The position numbers were made by a program, and so were the translations under genes. A stretch of DNA of 36,258 nt, from positions 1-36,258 of the forward strand of contig JANPDJ010000321.1 of NCBI GenBank assembly GCA_031431395.1, in the 5' to 3' direction. Under the pieces are notes generated by a model. It saw nothing but the letters and a program-made list of their open reading frames with translations, was not told the origin of the DNA and ran no database searches. The DNA comes from VGPE01 sp031431395 (GTDB lineage Bacteria > Chloroflexota > Limnocylindria > Limnocylindrales > CSP1-4). Numbering within the stretch: the stretch's first letter is position 1; each line of letters begins with the position of its first letter. This document shows positions 16,710 to 23,876 of this stretch, in pieces.

Positions 16710-17155
16710 CCCGGGGGCGGGCTCGCGCGCGTCCGCCCGGGCCGCTTTGCCGCGGGCCGCCGAGCCAGTCCGGCCCGCCGAGTCCGTCGCGCCCGCGTCG
16801 TGCGCCCAACTCGGGGGCTTCCGCCGAATATCGCCACCGGCGATCCATGTCGCGGTTCAGGCGGCGCGCATGGCCACCGGCGATGACTGGCAGCATTTCG
16901 GGGTGCACATGCCGGCGGTCGAGCTCAACCGAGACGTCAAGTTGCTCCGCGGGCAGGCGAGGATCGCCAGTGCCGATAACTGACGGCCGAGTGACCGGCG
17001 AATGGACCCGCCTGTACGCACACGCTACCCAGTCGCATCGTCACGCGGGAACTTCAATAGGCCGGCGAAGCCGGCAGGACCGCACCGAACCGCACCGGAC
17101 TACAGCCCCCGTCACCAACGTTAAGGAATTTTCACGGTTCGGTGCGTCAAAACCC
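16710..17155. other. 446-bp gap without a supported gene, containing dispersed repeat copy
   Basis: No gene recognised. A GC-rich imperfect hairpin (about 16712-16741) follows the cyclophilin and may terminate it. The element at 16827-16853 repeats motifs found at 6831 and 7010, and a partial GCCACCGGCGAT copy lies at 16873-16884. The end, around 17121-17150, is relatively AT-rich, just before the RNA promoter. Confidence 0.5.
16827..16853 (+). repeat. Dispersed ATATCGCC-type element, copy 3
   Basis: The best-preserved copy contains the inverted repeat ATCGCCACCGGCGAT followed by CCATGTCGC. Related copies are at 6831 (+) and 7010-7037 (-). Confidence 0.45.
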
Positions 17156-17184
17156 TTGGCGTGAGCGCGGCGAGCCGCTACAGT
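17156..17184 (+). promoter_or_regulatory. Sigma-70-type promoter of the small RNA
   Basis: TTGGCG (17156-17161) and TACAGT (17179-17184) are separated by exactly 17 bases. The expected start point is about 17191, where the structured RNA begins. Confidence 0.7.
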
Positions 17185-17190
17185 AGCCAC

Positions 17191-17363
17191 AGGCTGTTCG
17201 CAGCCAGCTGCCCCAGCATCAAGGTCATGGGTAGGTCGGGTCAGGGTAGTCGGTGCAGCCGACGTGATAGATGCCCTTGAAGCGCGGCAGAAGACGGTCC
17301 GTTAGCGGTCCGAATTCACCGGGACAGCAGCAAAGCGGCTCCTTCGGGAGCCGCTTTGATTTT
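17191..17363 (+). ncRNA. Structured small RNA, possible 6S RNA
   Basis: The interval between a good promoter and a strong terminator has no open frame but folds into a long imperfect rod. GCTGTTC (17193-17199) pairs with GGACAGC near 17322-17328. CTGCC pairs with GGCAG (17286 area), TCAAGG with CCTTGA, then CAT with ATG, and GTCGG-TGCAG-CCGAC forms a tip hairpin. A second small hairpin (CCGTTAGCGG) lies in the 3' part. Size (about 140 bases plus terminator), closing stem, internal bubbles and the 5' TGTTCGCAGCC resemble 6S RNA, the RNA that binds sigma-70 RNA polymerase. SRP, tmRNA and RNase P signatures are absent. RNA identity is inference. Confidence 0.6.
17331..17363 (+). terminator. Rho-independent terminator of the small RNA
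   Basis: A 12-bp perfect stem CAAAGCGGCTCC/GGAGCCGCTTTG with a TTCG tetraloop (17331-17358) is followed by ATTTT. Confidence 0.9.
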
Positions 17364-17555
17364 CCCCCCGGCCATCGGCGCCGCGCCGTCCCGAGGTGAG
17401 GGCCTTGCGACCGTCGGCGGATATGGATCTGACGGGTTCGGGTCCGGCGGGCGCCGTGGAGCACCGCCGGGTGGAAGTCGGGTGGACGTCGTCTCGAAAC
17501 GGCGCCTGCGCGTAAGATGTCGCTCGCGCCGGACCCTTGTGTGTCCGGCCATCGC

Positions 17556-17631
17556 GCGCCTGTAGCTCAGTGGATAGAGCGTCGGCCTCCGAAGCCGAAG
17601 GTCGCAGGTCCGAATCCTGTCGGGCGCGCCA
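17556..17631 (+). tRNA. tRNA-Arg (anticodon CCG), integration target
   Basis: A complete 76-base cloverleaf. Acceptor GCGCCTG pairs with CGGGCGC, discriminator G, CCA encoded. D stem GCTC/GAGC, anticodon stem TCGGC/GCCGA with loop CTCCGAA (anticodon CCG, reads CGG), T arm GCAGG-TCCGAAT-CCTGT. Its last 24 bases recur twice downstream, marking it as the attachment site of integrated elements. Confidence 0.97.
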
Positions 17632-17839
17632 TAACAGCCTCTGGCAGCGCCAGCGCCATTCCGTGCCGGTATGCCGCCGGTGTCAGGCGCAGGCCGTCGA
17701 AGTGCGGCCCTTCGATGACAATGCGCTCGTCGAATGCATGGATCACGTCGGACTTCTCCTCAACGAGATCGGCCTTCTGCCAGGACTCGGCTAGGACGTC
17801 GGGCCGGAGCGTCACGGTCTTGACAGGCCGGGGCATCAC
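17567..17839 (-). pseudogene. C-terminal remnant of a site-specific (probably serine) recombinase, island 1
   Basis: A minus-strand frame of about 90 residues. Its middle, SDVIHAFDERIVIEGP, LRLTPAAYRHG and MALALPE, aligns with a similar fragment at 18667-18866. The frame then reads through the attachment core into the tRNA as MARPTGFGPATFGFGGRRS, a reading typical of recombinase genes that end at a tRNA. The alternating helix and strand segment before it resembles the C-terminal end of large serine recombinases; all catalytic domains are missing. The recombinase family assignment rests on this resemblance and on the location. Confidence 0.55.
17608..17631 (+). repeat. Attachment core copy 1 (attL, 3' end of tRNA-Arg)
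   Basis: The last 24 bases of the tRNA, from the T loop to CCA, are found exactly at 27716-27739 and with two mismatches at 18659-18682. Integration here rebuilds an intact tRNA 3' end. Confidence 0.85.
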
Positions 17840-17844
17840 GCCTA

Positions 17845-17863
17845 TATATCGCGAACTGATATA
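17845..17863. promoter_or_regulatory. 19-bp palindrome before the membrane protein gene: possible operator
   Basis: TATATC (17845-17850) and GATATA (17858-17863) form a perfect inverted repeat with a 7-base spacer, an AT-rich spot 18 bases before the ATG at 17881. The shape resembles operators of PadR-like or other winged-helix repressors. No such regulator gene is in the window. Confidence 0.45.
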
Positions 17864-17880
17864 GCGCGACCGAGGCTGCG

Positions 17881-18435
17881 ATGCGAGCGGGAACCCTACA
17901 CTGGAGTGGCATCAGCCGATTCTTGCTGTTCGCTCTCACCGGCGTCGCGTTCTTCATGTTCTGGGCAATTGCCCGTCCCTCGTTCGAGATGACCGCGTCG
18001 ATGACGGAGTGGCCGCAGGTGCTGTGGTTCAGTGCCACGCTGCTCTCGCTCGCGGTGGCGCTTCCGGTGTTCGGCCGCATGGTGGGTGGCCGATCGGCGG
18101 TCCGATTGGCGTCCATCGCCGGCACAGGCGTTGGCCTGTCGAGCATCGCGAACATCTTCGAGGACGGCTTGGGGATCGATGCGTTCTTCTTCGGCTTCAT
18201 CCTGGGCACCCTGATCCTGGAGGTCGCCCTCCTCGCCCTCACGATCGTGATCGCGCGCACGTTCCGTGGTCGGTACAGACTCCTCGCGGTCATCCCGGCG
18301 GGGACCGTCGTGGGGATCCTTCTCTTCGTTGTCGCGGGCGGTCCCGTCATGCTGGTCACGTGGCTCGGGGCGGCCGCTGTGGCCGTCCTGATGTCCGGAC
18401 GAACGCCGATTCCGGCAGCGCCCGCGACGCCCTGA
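17881..18435 (+). CDS. Small polytopic membrane protein of unknown function
   Basis: A 184-residue hydrophobic protein that I do not recognise. About six membrane segments are visible: residues around 12-32 (RFLLFALTGVAFFMFWAIA), 45-65, 75-95, 100-122, 130-150 and 155-172, with a Pro/Ala tail. It lies alone in the first island, between a recombinase remnant and the second attachment core. A palindrome just upstream may regulate it. The start is the first ATG, with only a weak GAGG before it. Passenger gene; function unknown. Confidence 0.65.
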   Translation: MRAGTLHWSGISRFLLFALTGVAFFMFWAIARPSFEMTASMTEWPQVLWFSATLLSLAVALPVFGRMVGGRSAVRLASIAGTGVGLSSIANIFEDGLGIDAFFFGFILGTLILEVALLALTIVIARTFRGRYRLLAVIPAGTVVGILLFVVAGGPVMLVTWLGAAAVAVLMSGRTPIPAAPATP

Positions 18436-18581
18436 GCCAGACGTCTTCGATTTGGCCCGTCCGCCGACGTCCGGCCGGGTCCTTGGCGCCCGGCCGATGA
18501 TCACCATGTACACGGGCGCAGACGGGCTCCTCTGGGCCGGGGTTGCTGACCGCGAGAACGCCCCGCGCAGGTACCCGTCTC

Positions 18582-18866
18582 TCATGCCAGTCGCCTGCCT
18601 GCCGCGGCGATCCATTCATCGCGGCCATCGATCGGCATTCGATGTGCTGTTAGCGCGTGTCCGACACCTGTCGGGCGCGCCATTGCAACCTTTTCGGGCA
18701 GCGCCAGCGCCAATCCGTGTGCATGGGCCGCCGCTGGCAGCCGGACACCGACGATCTCGGGCCCAGCCACCGTGATTCGCTCGTAGATGGCGTGCATCAG
18801 ATCCGCCTTCGCCTCCGGAACGTCTGCGAAATGAACTGACTCGCTGAGGGCGCGCAGCCATTCCAC
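18582..18866 (-). pseudogene. C-terminal remnant of a site-specific (probably serine) recombinase, island 2
   Basis: The protein-like part is 18683-18866. It reads EWLRALSESVHFADVPEAKA, HAIYERITVAGPEIVGVRL and HAHGLALALPE, then crosses the attachment core as MARPTGVG, and continues to a stop at 18582. It is homologous to the fragment at 17567-17839, with the same order of motifs, and resembles the end of large serine recombinases. Upstream (18867-19015) a few more codons in this frame are open (EQHDGLTERKP) before a stop, so the gene is cut at its 5' side. Catalytic domains are absent. Confidence 0.55.
18659..18682 (+). repeat. Attachment core copy 2 (junction of the two islands)
   Basis: Identical to the tRNA-Arg 3' end at 22 of 24 positions, with two adjacent differences in the T-loop part. 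The 16 bases covering CCTGT through CCA are exact. Confidence 0.8.
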
Positions 18867-19117
18867 CGCGCGTTGGCCTGATGGCCCAGCCGGTTTACGC
18901 TCGGTGAGACCGTCATGCTGCTCGCCCGTTCGACATCCTCAGCCGGAAGCACGAGATGGACAACTGGGTTGCTCACGCTGTGGCCTCGGGCCAGCGCCCT
19001 GAATTGGGCGGACACGGAAGGATTCGGATGGTAGAGGCCCCCACACCAACTGGCGATCGTGATGGTCCAACGCAGGACGACCTCGGTCAGTAATGTCGCC
19101 GAAAGAGGAGGACCGTG

Positions 19118-19240
19118 ATGGCTGGGACGAGCAAGAAGGCCGCTTCGGCTGCGTCGAAGGTGCGGCGCGATGGCCGCTTCAGCACAACGTCGAAGTCGGC
19201 TGCCGGGGCGGCTCTCAGCCAGAAGAAGAAGGGGAAGTAG
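19118..19240 (+). CDS. 40-residue basic protein of unknown function
   Basis: A short gene easily missed. AGAGGAGG lies 6 bases before ATG 19118, the best ribosome binding site in this part of the window. The product is highly basic and Ala/Ser-rich: MAGTSKKAASAASKVRRDGR at the start, then TTSKSAAGAALSQKKKGK. The pattern of a K/A/S-rich start, K-x-R-R-D-G-R and S-x-A-G-x-A-L-S-Q resembles small conserved proteins of unknown function that I recall from many bacteria, often near mobile DNA. It lies at the left end of island 2, next to the recombinase remnant. Function unknown; DNA or RNA binding is possible from charge alone. Confidence 0.7.
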   Translation: MAGTSKKAASAASKVRRDGRFSTTSKSAAGAALSQKKKGK

Positions 19241-19412
19241 CCCAGGGCCAGCCGAAGCCCTTGGCGTTCACGGCCGTCCCGCTCGCATCGCCAGGAGCAG
19301 CATGATCTATTACGCGACAACGTCGACTTCCTGCCCCGCGACCGGGGAGCGGTGGCGGGGCGCCCGCCGGCGTGAATCCACCGGCGGCGTCAGCACCGGG
19401 GCGGGCCTGCCG

Positions 19413-22400
19413 CTACTCGTCGCGAAGGAGCTCCGTCGGGTCGAGCCTGTTGATGAGCTGCGAGCCCACCACGGAGGCGACGAGCGTCGCAATGGCGACG
19501 AGCAATACCGGGACCGCTGCGACGGCCAGCGGAAGGGAATAGTCCGGGCTGAGCACGAACAGTGGCCTGAGTACGCTCACGTAGTAGAGACCCATCCCGG
19601 CGCCCGCCAACAGCCCGACGACGACTCCGCCGATCGCGACAGTGCTTGCCTCGGCAGCGATGAGTGCGCCAATGGTGCGTGCCTCGAGGCCCAGCGCCCT
19701 CAAGGTCACATATTCCCTTCGCCGCTGGAGCAGGAGGCCGAACACGAAGATCGCGACGGCGATCACTGCCATGGCAAGGGCGAACGTCGAGTCCAGGCCG
19801 GCCAGACCGGCGATGTTCAGCGCCGAAAGGCTCGACTGGTCTCGCGACAGGGTGGTGGCGCGGGTGTCGACCTGCAGGTGGTCGTCGGCTCCGGGGCCGC
19901 GCTCGATCGATGACAGGGCGCGCCGGAGCCCAGCGTCGTCGCTGCCGACCGCAGCCGCCAGGAAGAAGTCAGGCGGCTTCGACGGAACAGCCTCCGTGTG
20001 CGTGTGGATGGACATGAGCGCGTCCGCTCCATCGGGGAAGCCCGGGAGTCGCTCGAACAACCCGGCGACGCGAAGGTCCACCTCCTTCTGATCGGGTGTG
20101 GCGCGAACCAAGAGTACGTGCAGGGTATCGCCGACCTTCGTCCTCAGGAAGGACGCCATCTCCTGACTCACGAAGATCGCGTTGGGGTCATCCTGGAGGG
20201 TCCTCAACGCCGATGCTGCATCGCCGACATCGAACTGTTCGTTGCCGAAAGGAGCCACACTGGCCCACGTAGCCGGGTCGACGGCCGCCAGGTTGGCGGG
20301 GTCGGAAGTCCGTGCGCTGCGCAGGATGACGTTGCTGACTTCGTAAATGACTGGCGAGGTCGCGGCGACTCCGTCGGTCTTGAACAGACCAGCATCGGTG
20401 AGCATGTAGGTGTGGGCCGACGTCGGGGTGGGCGAGATGCGGATGTCGGAACCATTGGCGTAGCGGGCGTCCCGTGCCTTGGCCGCTTCGTACGATGCCG
20501 TGAAAGCCGCCAGGCTGGTCGCAAGCCCGACGATCAGCGCCACGACGATGGCACCGTTGGCGATCGCCCATGGCCGGCGCCCGATGCTCAGCCGGTAGAG
20601 GCTCGGGAGCGGACGGCCGACCGAGCTCGTCGAATCGGGCCGCGACCACCCGAGCACGGATCCGATCACCCGCCCACCCAGCAGGCTGCCCGTCACCCAG
20701 ATGGCGAGGGGCAGGACCAGGAGGCTGACGTTCAGCTCCGCGGCCCGTCCGAAGTACACGGACCCTGCGGCGCCGTCGAACGAGTTCGTTTGGATCGCGA
20801 TGGCGGTGCCGGCGGCAACGAGCCCCAGGCCGAGGATGTCGAGCCGGGCTCGTCGCCAGAGTGGCGGCCGCGCCGCGAATCGGGCGCGATCCTCGTTGAT
20901 CTCGCGATCGATGGCTCGGCTCCCTGTGAGGTACAGGGCGAGGCCGGTGGACACGAACCCGCCGACGCTGCCGAGCAAGGCGGACGCGACGAGGCTGGCC
21001 GGGCTCGCCAAAGCCAGGGATCGCTGACCGAGGATCGCGGCAGCCGCGAGGTAGCCAAGCGCGAGGCCGACGACCGATCCCGCGGCCGTGAGCAGGCCGG
21101 TCCGGGCAGTGAGCATGCGCAGCAGATCGCGCCGGCTTGCGCCGCGGATGCGCAGCGTCGCCTGCTCGCGGCGCTGGGCTTCGGCGAGCACCGTGCCCGC
21201 GTAGGCCGCCAGCATCGCCGCCATGATCAGGCCTGGGACACCCAGGAACACAAACAGCACCTTCGCCACCGCGGCATCCTGGGCGGCGACCGCGAGCGTG
21301 TTGGAGATGTTGTCGAGCAGGTAGTCCTGGTGGGCCGCGACGGCCATGACGTCGGTGGCGATGCGCTGCGTCTCGAGGAGCGCCGTGGCCGGATCGGCCT
21401 GGAGGAGCTGGCGCTTGAGGGCGATGTCGATCTCACGAAGGGGCGGGTTCTTCAACCGGCTCCCGCGCGCCGTGGCGGCCCGCTCGTACGCGGGTTGGAC
21501 GCGGTCGGCGAAGACCTGCGGCGAGACGACGATGGAGTTGCGAGAGTAGATGAAGGTCTCGAGGTCTCCTCCGCGCCGGCTCGAGAACAGCGAGCGTGAC
21601 CGGCTGAGGTCCGCAATCCCGGTGATCGTCGCGTTGAGCGCCGAGCCGTCCGGCAGCGCTGCGGTGACGGTGTCACCAATTCGGGCATGCATTGCGCGAG
21701 CGGCTTCGGCGCTGATCACCACCCCGGTCGGACTGAGGGAGCCGTCGACGATGCGGATCGTCGCGTCGCGGCTGGCATAGTCGGCGTCGAAGCCCAGGAT
21801 CTTGGTAAGCCCTGAGGCTACGGTCCCGTCCAGTGAAAGCGCGTCGGAGCCGAGGTCAGCGAGTGACAGCTGGCTCGCGTGGTCGACTCCTGGAACCTGC
21901 GCGATCAGCCTGGCGAGCTCGTCGAGCGGGACGTACGAGGGCTCGTTGGCTGCAATGGGGCTCACCGACTCGCGGCTCGAGAACGTCGACGCGACGGCGT
22001 TCGCATCGAGCGCGACGTCCCTCTTCGCCTGGACCGCATACGTGAGGGTGTGCACCAGCCCTGGCGCCACGGATCCCAAGTTGTACCCCATCGCGGCCGG
22101 ACCAGTCGAGAAGGGATTGTCGGCAAATCCGGTCAGCGGAAGGCCGTCGAGCTGCGCGGATCCGGGTACGAAGACGAGGTCCCCTCCGGGCACGGAGCGC
22201 ACCGTGACCTCATGTCCCGCGACGGCGCTCGGGTTGTGGACCTGCAACACGATCCGCGCCTGGCTACCCGCCGCGACGCTGGGGGCATCGAAGGTCTGGG
22301 AGAGCGTCAGGGCGCCGCCGACGCGTTCGGTGACGATCCGCTGGATGTCGATCGGCAGCGGCCCGACAGCCCGCGCGGTCATGGAGGCTGAGAGCCCGTC

Positions 22401-22514
22401 GACGAAGAAGAGGACTCCGCAGAACAGCCCGACGCCCAGCGTCACGCCGATCATCGTCGAGAGCGTGCGGCGAGGATTGCGGAGGAGGTCCGCGATGACG
22501 TACCTAGCCAGCAT
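19413..22514 (-). CDS. Large FtsX/MacB-type ABC permease with Ig-like insert
   Basis: A 1033-residue FtsX-family permease. An N-terminal helix (TMIGVTLGVGLFCGVLFFVDG) is followed by a large extracytoplasmic domain, a first FtsX core (LIMAAMLAAYAGTVLAEAQRREQATLRIRGAS), a second set of helices and a C-terminal FtsX core (FALAMAVIAVAIFVFGLLLQRRREYVTLRALG). The first outer domain holds a stretch (about residues 75-180) with VLQVHNPSAVAGHEVTVRSVPGG that looks like a DUF11-type beta-sandwich, unusual for this family. The ATG at 22514 overlaps the ATPase gene by 11 bases; a GTG 10 codons upstream is less likely. It probably exports or extracts a lipid or lipoprotein-linked substrate with the two ATPases encoded upstream. 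Confidence 0.88.
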   Translation of the reverse strand: MLARYVIADLLRNPRRTLSTMIGVTLGVGLFCGVLFFVDGLSASMTARAVGPLPIDIQRIVTERVGGALTLSQTFDAPSVAAGSQARIVLQVHNPSAVAGHEVTVRSVPGGDLVFVPGSAQLDGLPLTGFADNPFSTGPAAMGYNLGSVAPGLVHTLTYAVQAKRDVALDANAVASTFSSRESVSPIAANEPSYVPLDELARLIAQVPGVDHASQLSLADLGSDALSLDGTVASGLTKILGFDADYASRDATIRIVDGSLSPTGVVISAEAARAMHARIGDTVTAALPDGSALNATITGIADLSRSRSLFSSRRGGDLETFIYSRNSIVVSPQVFADRVQPAYERAATARGSRLKNPPLREIDIALKRQLLQADPATALLETQRIATDVMAVAAHQDYLLDNISNTLAVAAQDAAVAKVLFVFLGVPGLIMAAMLAAYAGTVLAEAQRREQATLRIRGASRRDLLRMLTARTGLLTAAGSVVGLALGYLAAAAILGQRSLALASPASLVASALLGSVGGFVSTGLALYLTGSRAIDREINEDRARFAARPPLWRRARLDILGLGLVAAGTAIAIQTNSFDGAAGSVYFGRAAELNVSLLVLPLAIWVTGSLLGGRVIGSVLGWSRPDSTSSVGRPLPSLYRLSIGRRPWAIANGAIVVALIVGLATSLAAFTASYEAAKARDARYANGSDIRISPTPTSAHTYMLTDAGLFKTDGVAATSPVIYEVSNVILRSARTSDPANLAAVDPATWASVAPFGNEQFDVGDAASALRTLQDDPNAIFVSQEMASFLRTKVGDTLHVLLVRATPDQKEVDLRVAGLFERLPGFPDGADALMSIHTHTEAVPSKPPDFFLAAAVGSDDAGLRRALSSIERGPGADDHLQVDTRATTLSRDQSSLSALNIAGLAGLDSTFALAMAVIAVAIFVFGLLLQRRREYVTLRALGLEARTIGALIAAEASTVAIGGVVVGLLAGAGMGLYYVSVLRPLFVLSPDYSLPLAVAAVPVLLVAIATLVASVVGSQLINRLDPTELLRDE

Positions 22515-23205
22515 GGCTCGCCGCCGGTGTCGGCGAGGGCACATCGAGATGGACGATCCGGGACAGGTGGGCGGCGATCGCCGGGTCGTGGGTCACCACG
22601 ACCAAGGTCGCCTCGATCTCCCGGTGGACCTCCACCAGCAGCTCGATGACGATCCTGGCGCTGGCTGCATCGAGCGCCCCGGTGGGCTCGTCGGCGAGGA
22701 TGACGCCCGGTCGATGGATGACGGCGCGCGCCACGGCCACTCGCTGGCGCTCCCCGCCCGACAGCTGATCCGGCAGGCGCCGGGCAAGCCTGGTGAGCCC
22801 CAGGCGCGCGAGCAGGGCCCGTGGGTCGCTGCGATCCGCGGCTGCGGTTTCGCGGCGGCAGATCGCGAGCTGGAGTCCGACGTTCTCTTCGACCGTGAGA
22901 TGCGGAAGGAGGTTGTCTGCCTGGTAGACCATTCCCAGCGCACGCCGCCGGAAGACAATGCGCTGGCTCTCCGGGAGCGACGATATCGTCTCCGTGCCGA
23001 CCGTGACCGAGCCGTGGGTGGGGATTGCGAGGCCCGCCAGGAGGCCGAGCAGAGTGGATTTCCCGCTGCCGCTCTGGCCCATGATCGCGACGCTGGTACC
23101 TGTTTCGACGTCCAGGCCCACGCAATCCAGCGCGCGGATCGTCCCCGTCTCGTTTCGATGGTCGACGACCAGGTCCGTGGTGGTGATACGGCCGGCGGTG
23201 CTCAT
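22504..23205 (-). CDS. ABC transporter ATP-binding protein (LolD/MacB type), first of a pair
   Basis: A 233-residue ATPase of the FtsX-linked class. Walker A is GQSGSGKST, the signature is LSGGERQRVAVARA, Walker B is GVILADEPTGALD and the switch His is VTHDP. It starts at ATGA overlap with the second ATPase gene and ends overlapping the permease gene, so it is in the middle of a four-gene operon. It should energise the large permease, alone or as a heterodimer with the neighbour. Confidence 0.92.
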   Translation of the reverse strand: MSTAGRITTTDLVVDHRNETGTIRALDCVGLDVETGTSVAIMGQSGSGKSTLLGLLAGLAIPTHGSVTVGTETISSLPESQRIVFRRRALGMVYQADNLLPHLTVEENVGLQLAICRRETAAADRSDPRALLARLGLTRLARRLPDQLSGGERQRVAVARAVIHRPGVILADEPTGALDAASARIVIELLVEVHREIEATLVVVTHDPAIAAHLSRIVHLDVPSPTPAASHAG

Positions 23206-23876
23206 CGCGGGCCCACGCTGCCGTTCTGGATCGCGTAGCGGTGGTCGGCCCGGTCGGCCAGCGCCATGTCGTGGGTGACGAAGAGCACCGCAAAGTCCGC
23301 GGCCATGACATCGTCGATGACCTGGCCGGCCGTCGTGCGGTCGAGCTGGCCGACGACCTCGTCTGCCAGCAGCAACGTCGGCTCGTTGGCCATCGCGACC
23401 GCGAGCGCGACCCGCTGTGCCTCGCCCCCCGAGAGCTGGCGAGGACGATGGCCTGCCCGGCTTCCCACTCCGAACCGGTCGAGCAGATCCCCTGCCCTGG
23501 CCTTCGATGCCCTGCGTGACCCGCCGGGGACGAAGGCCATCGCGAGCTGCACGTTCTCGCTGGCCGTGAGAAACGGGATGAGGTTGTCCGACTGGAGCGC
23601 GATCCCGATACGGTTCGCCCGCAGTCGAGCTCGCGCGGTGTCGTCAAGGCCGCTGACGTCGATGCCGTCGATCTCGACCGTGCCGCTGGTCGGTCGCAGC
23701 AGCCCCGCGATCAGCGACAGCAGCGTCGATTTGCCGCTGCCGGAGGGCCCGACGAGGCTCGTCTTCTGTCCCGGAACGATCGTGAGGTCGACGTCCGACA
23801 GGACGGGCGTCGTCTCGTTGGGCGAGTGGAAGGACTTCGACACGCCCGTCAGGCGGACGATGGGCGGGGCGCTCAC
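23202..23876 (-). CDS. ABC transporter ATP-binding protein, second of a pair
   Basis: A 224-residue ATPase of the same class. Walker A is GPSGSGKST, the signature is LSGGEAQRVALAVA, and Walker B reads LLLADEVVGQLD: the usual PTG after the catalytic Glu is replaced by VVG. The start is the GTG at 23876 that overlaps the lipoprotein stop; the frame is open upstream but there overlaps the lipoprotein gene and is not conserved-looking. Two different ATPases next to a single permease suggest an asymmetric complex, as in exporters where one site is degenerate. That is inference. Confidence 0.9.
   Translation of the reverse strand: MSAPPIVRLTGVSKSFHSPNETTPVLSDVDLTIVPGQKTSLVGPSGSGKSTLLSLIAGLLRPTSGTVEIDGIDVSGLDDTARARLRANRIGIALQSDNLIPFLTASENVQLAMAFVPGGSRRASKARAGDLLDRFGVGSRAGHRPRQLSGGEAQRVALAVAMANEPTLLLADEVVGQLDRTTAGQVIDDVMAADFAVLFVTHDMALADRADHRYAIQNGSVGPR

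Noticed and set aside
16712..16741. Strong terminator after the second cyclophilin
   Set aside because: The CCCGGG/CCCGGG arms leave a bulge and there is no T-tract, so support is too weak for a separate feature.
17191..17363. SRP RNA, tmRNA or RNase P identity for the small RNA
   Set aside because: The SRP GGAAG tetraloop region, the tmRNA tRNA-like ends and tag frame, and RNase P core motifs are not found.
19998..23238. Long plus-strand open frames across the exporter region
   Set aside because: They are antisense to the FtsX permease and ATPase genes, which have clear motifs and operon overlaps.
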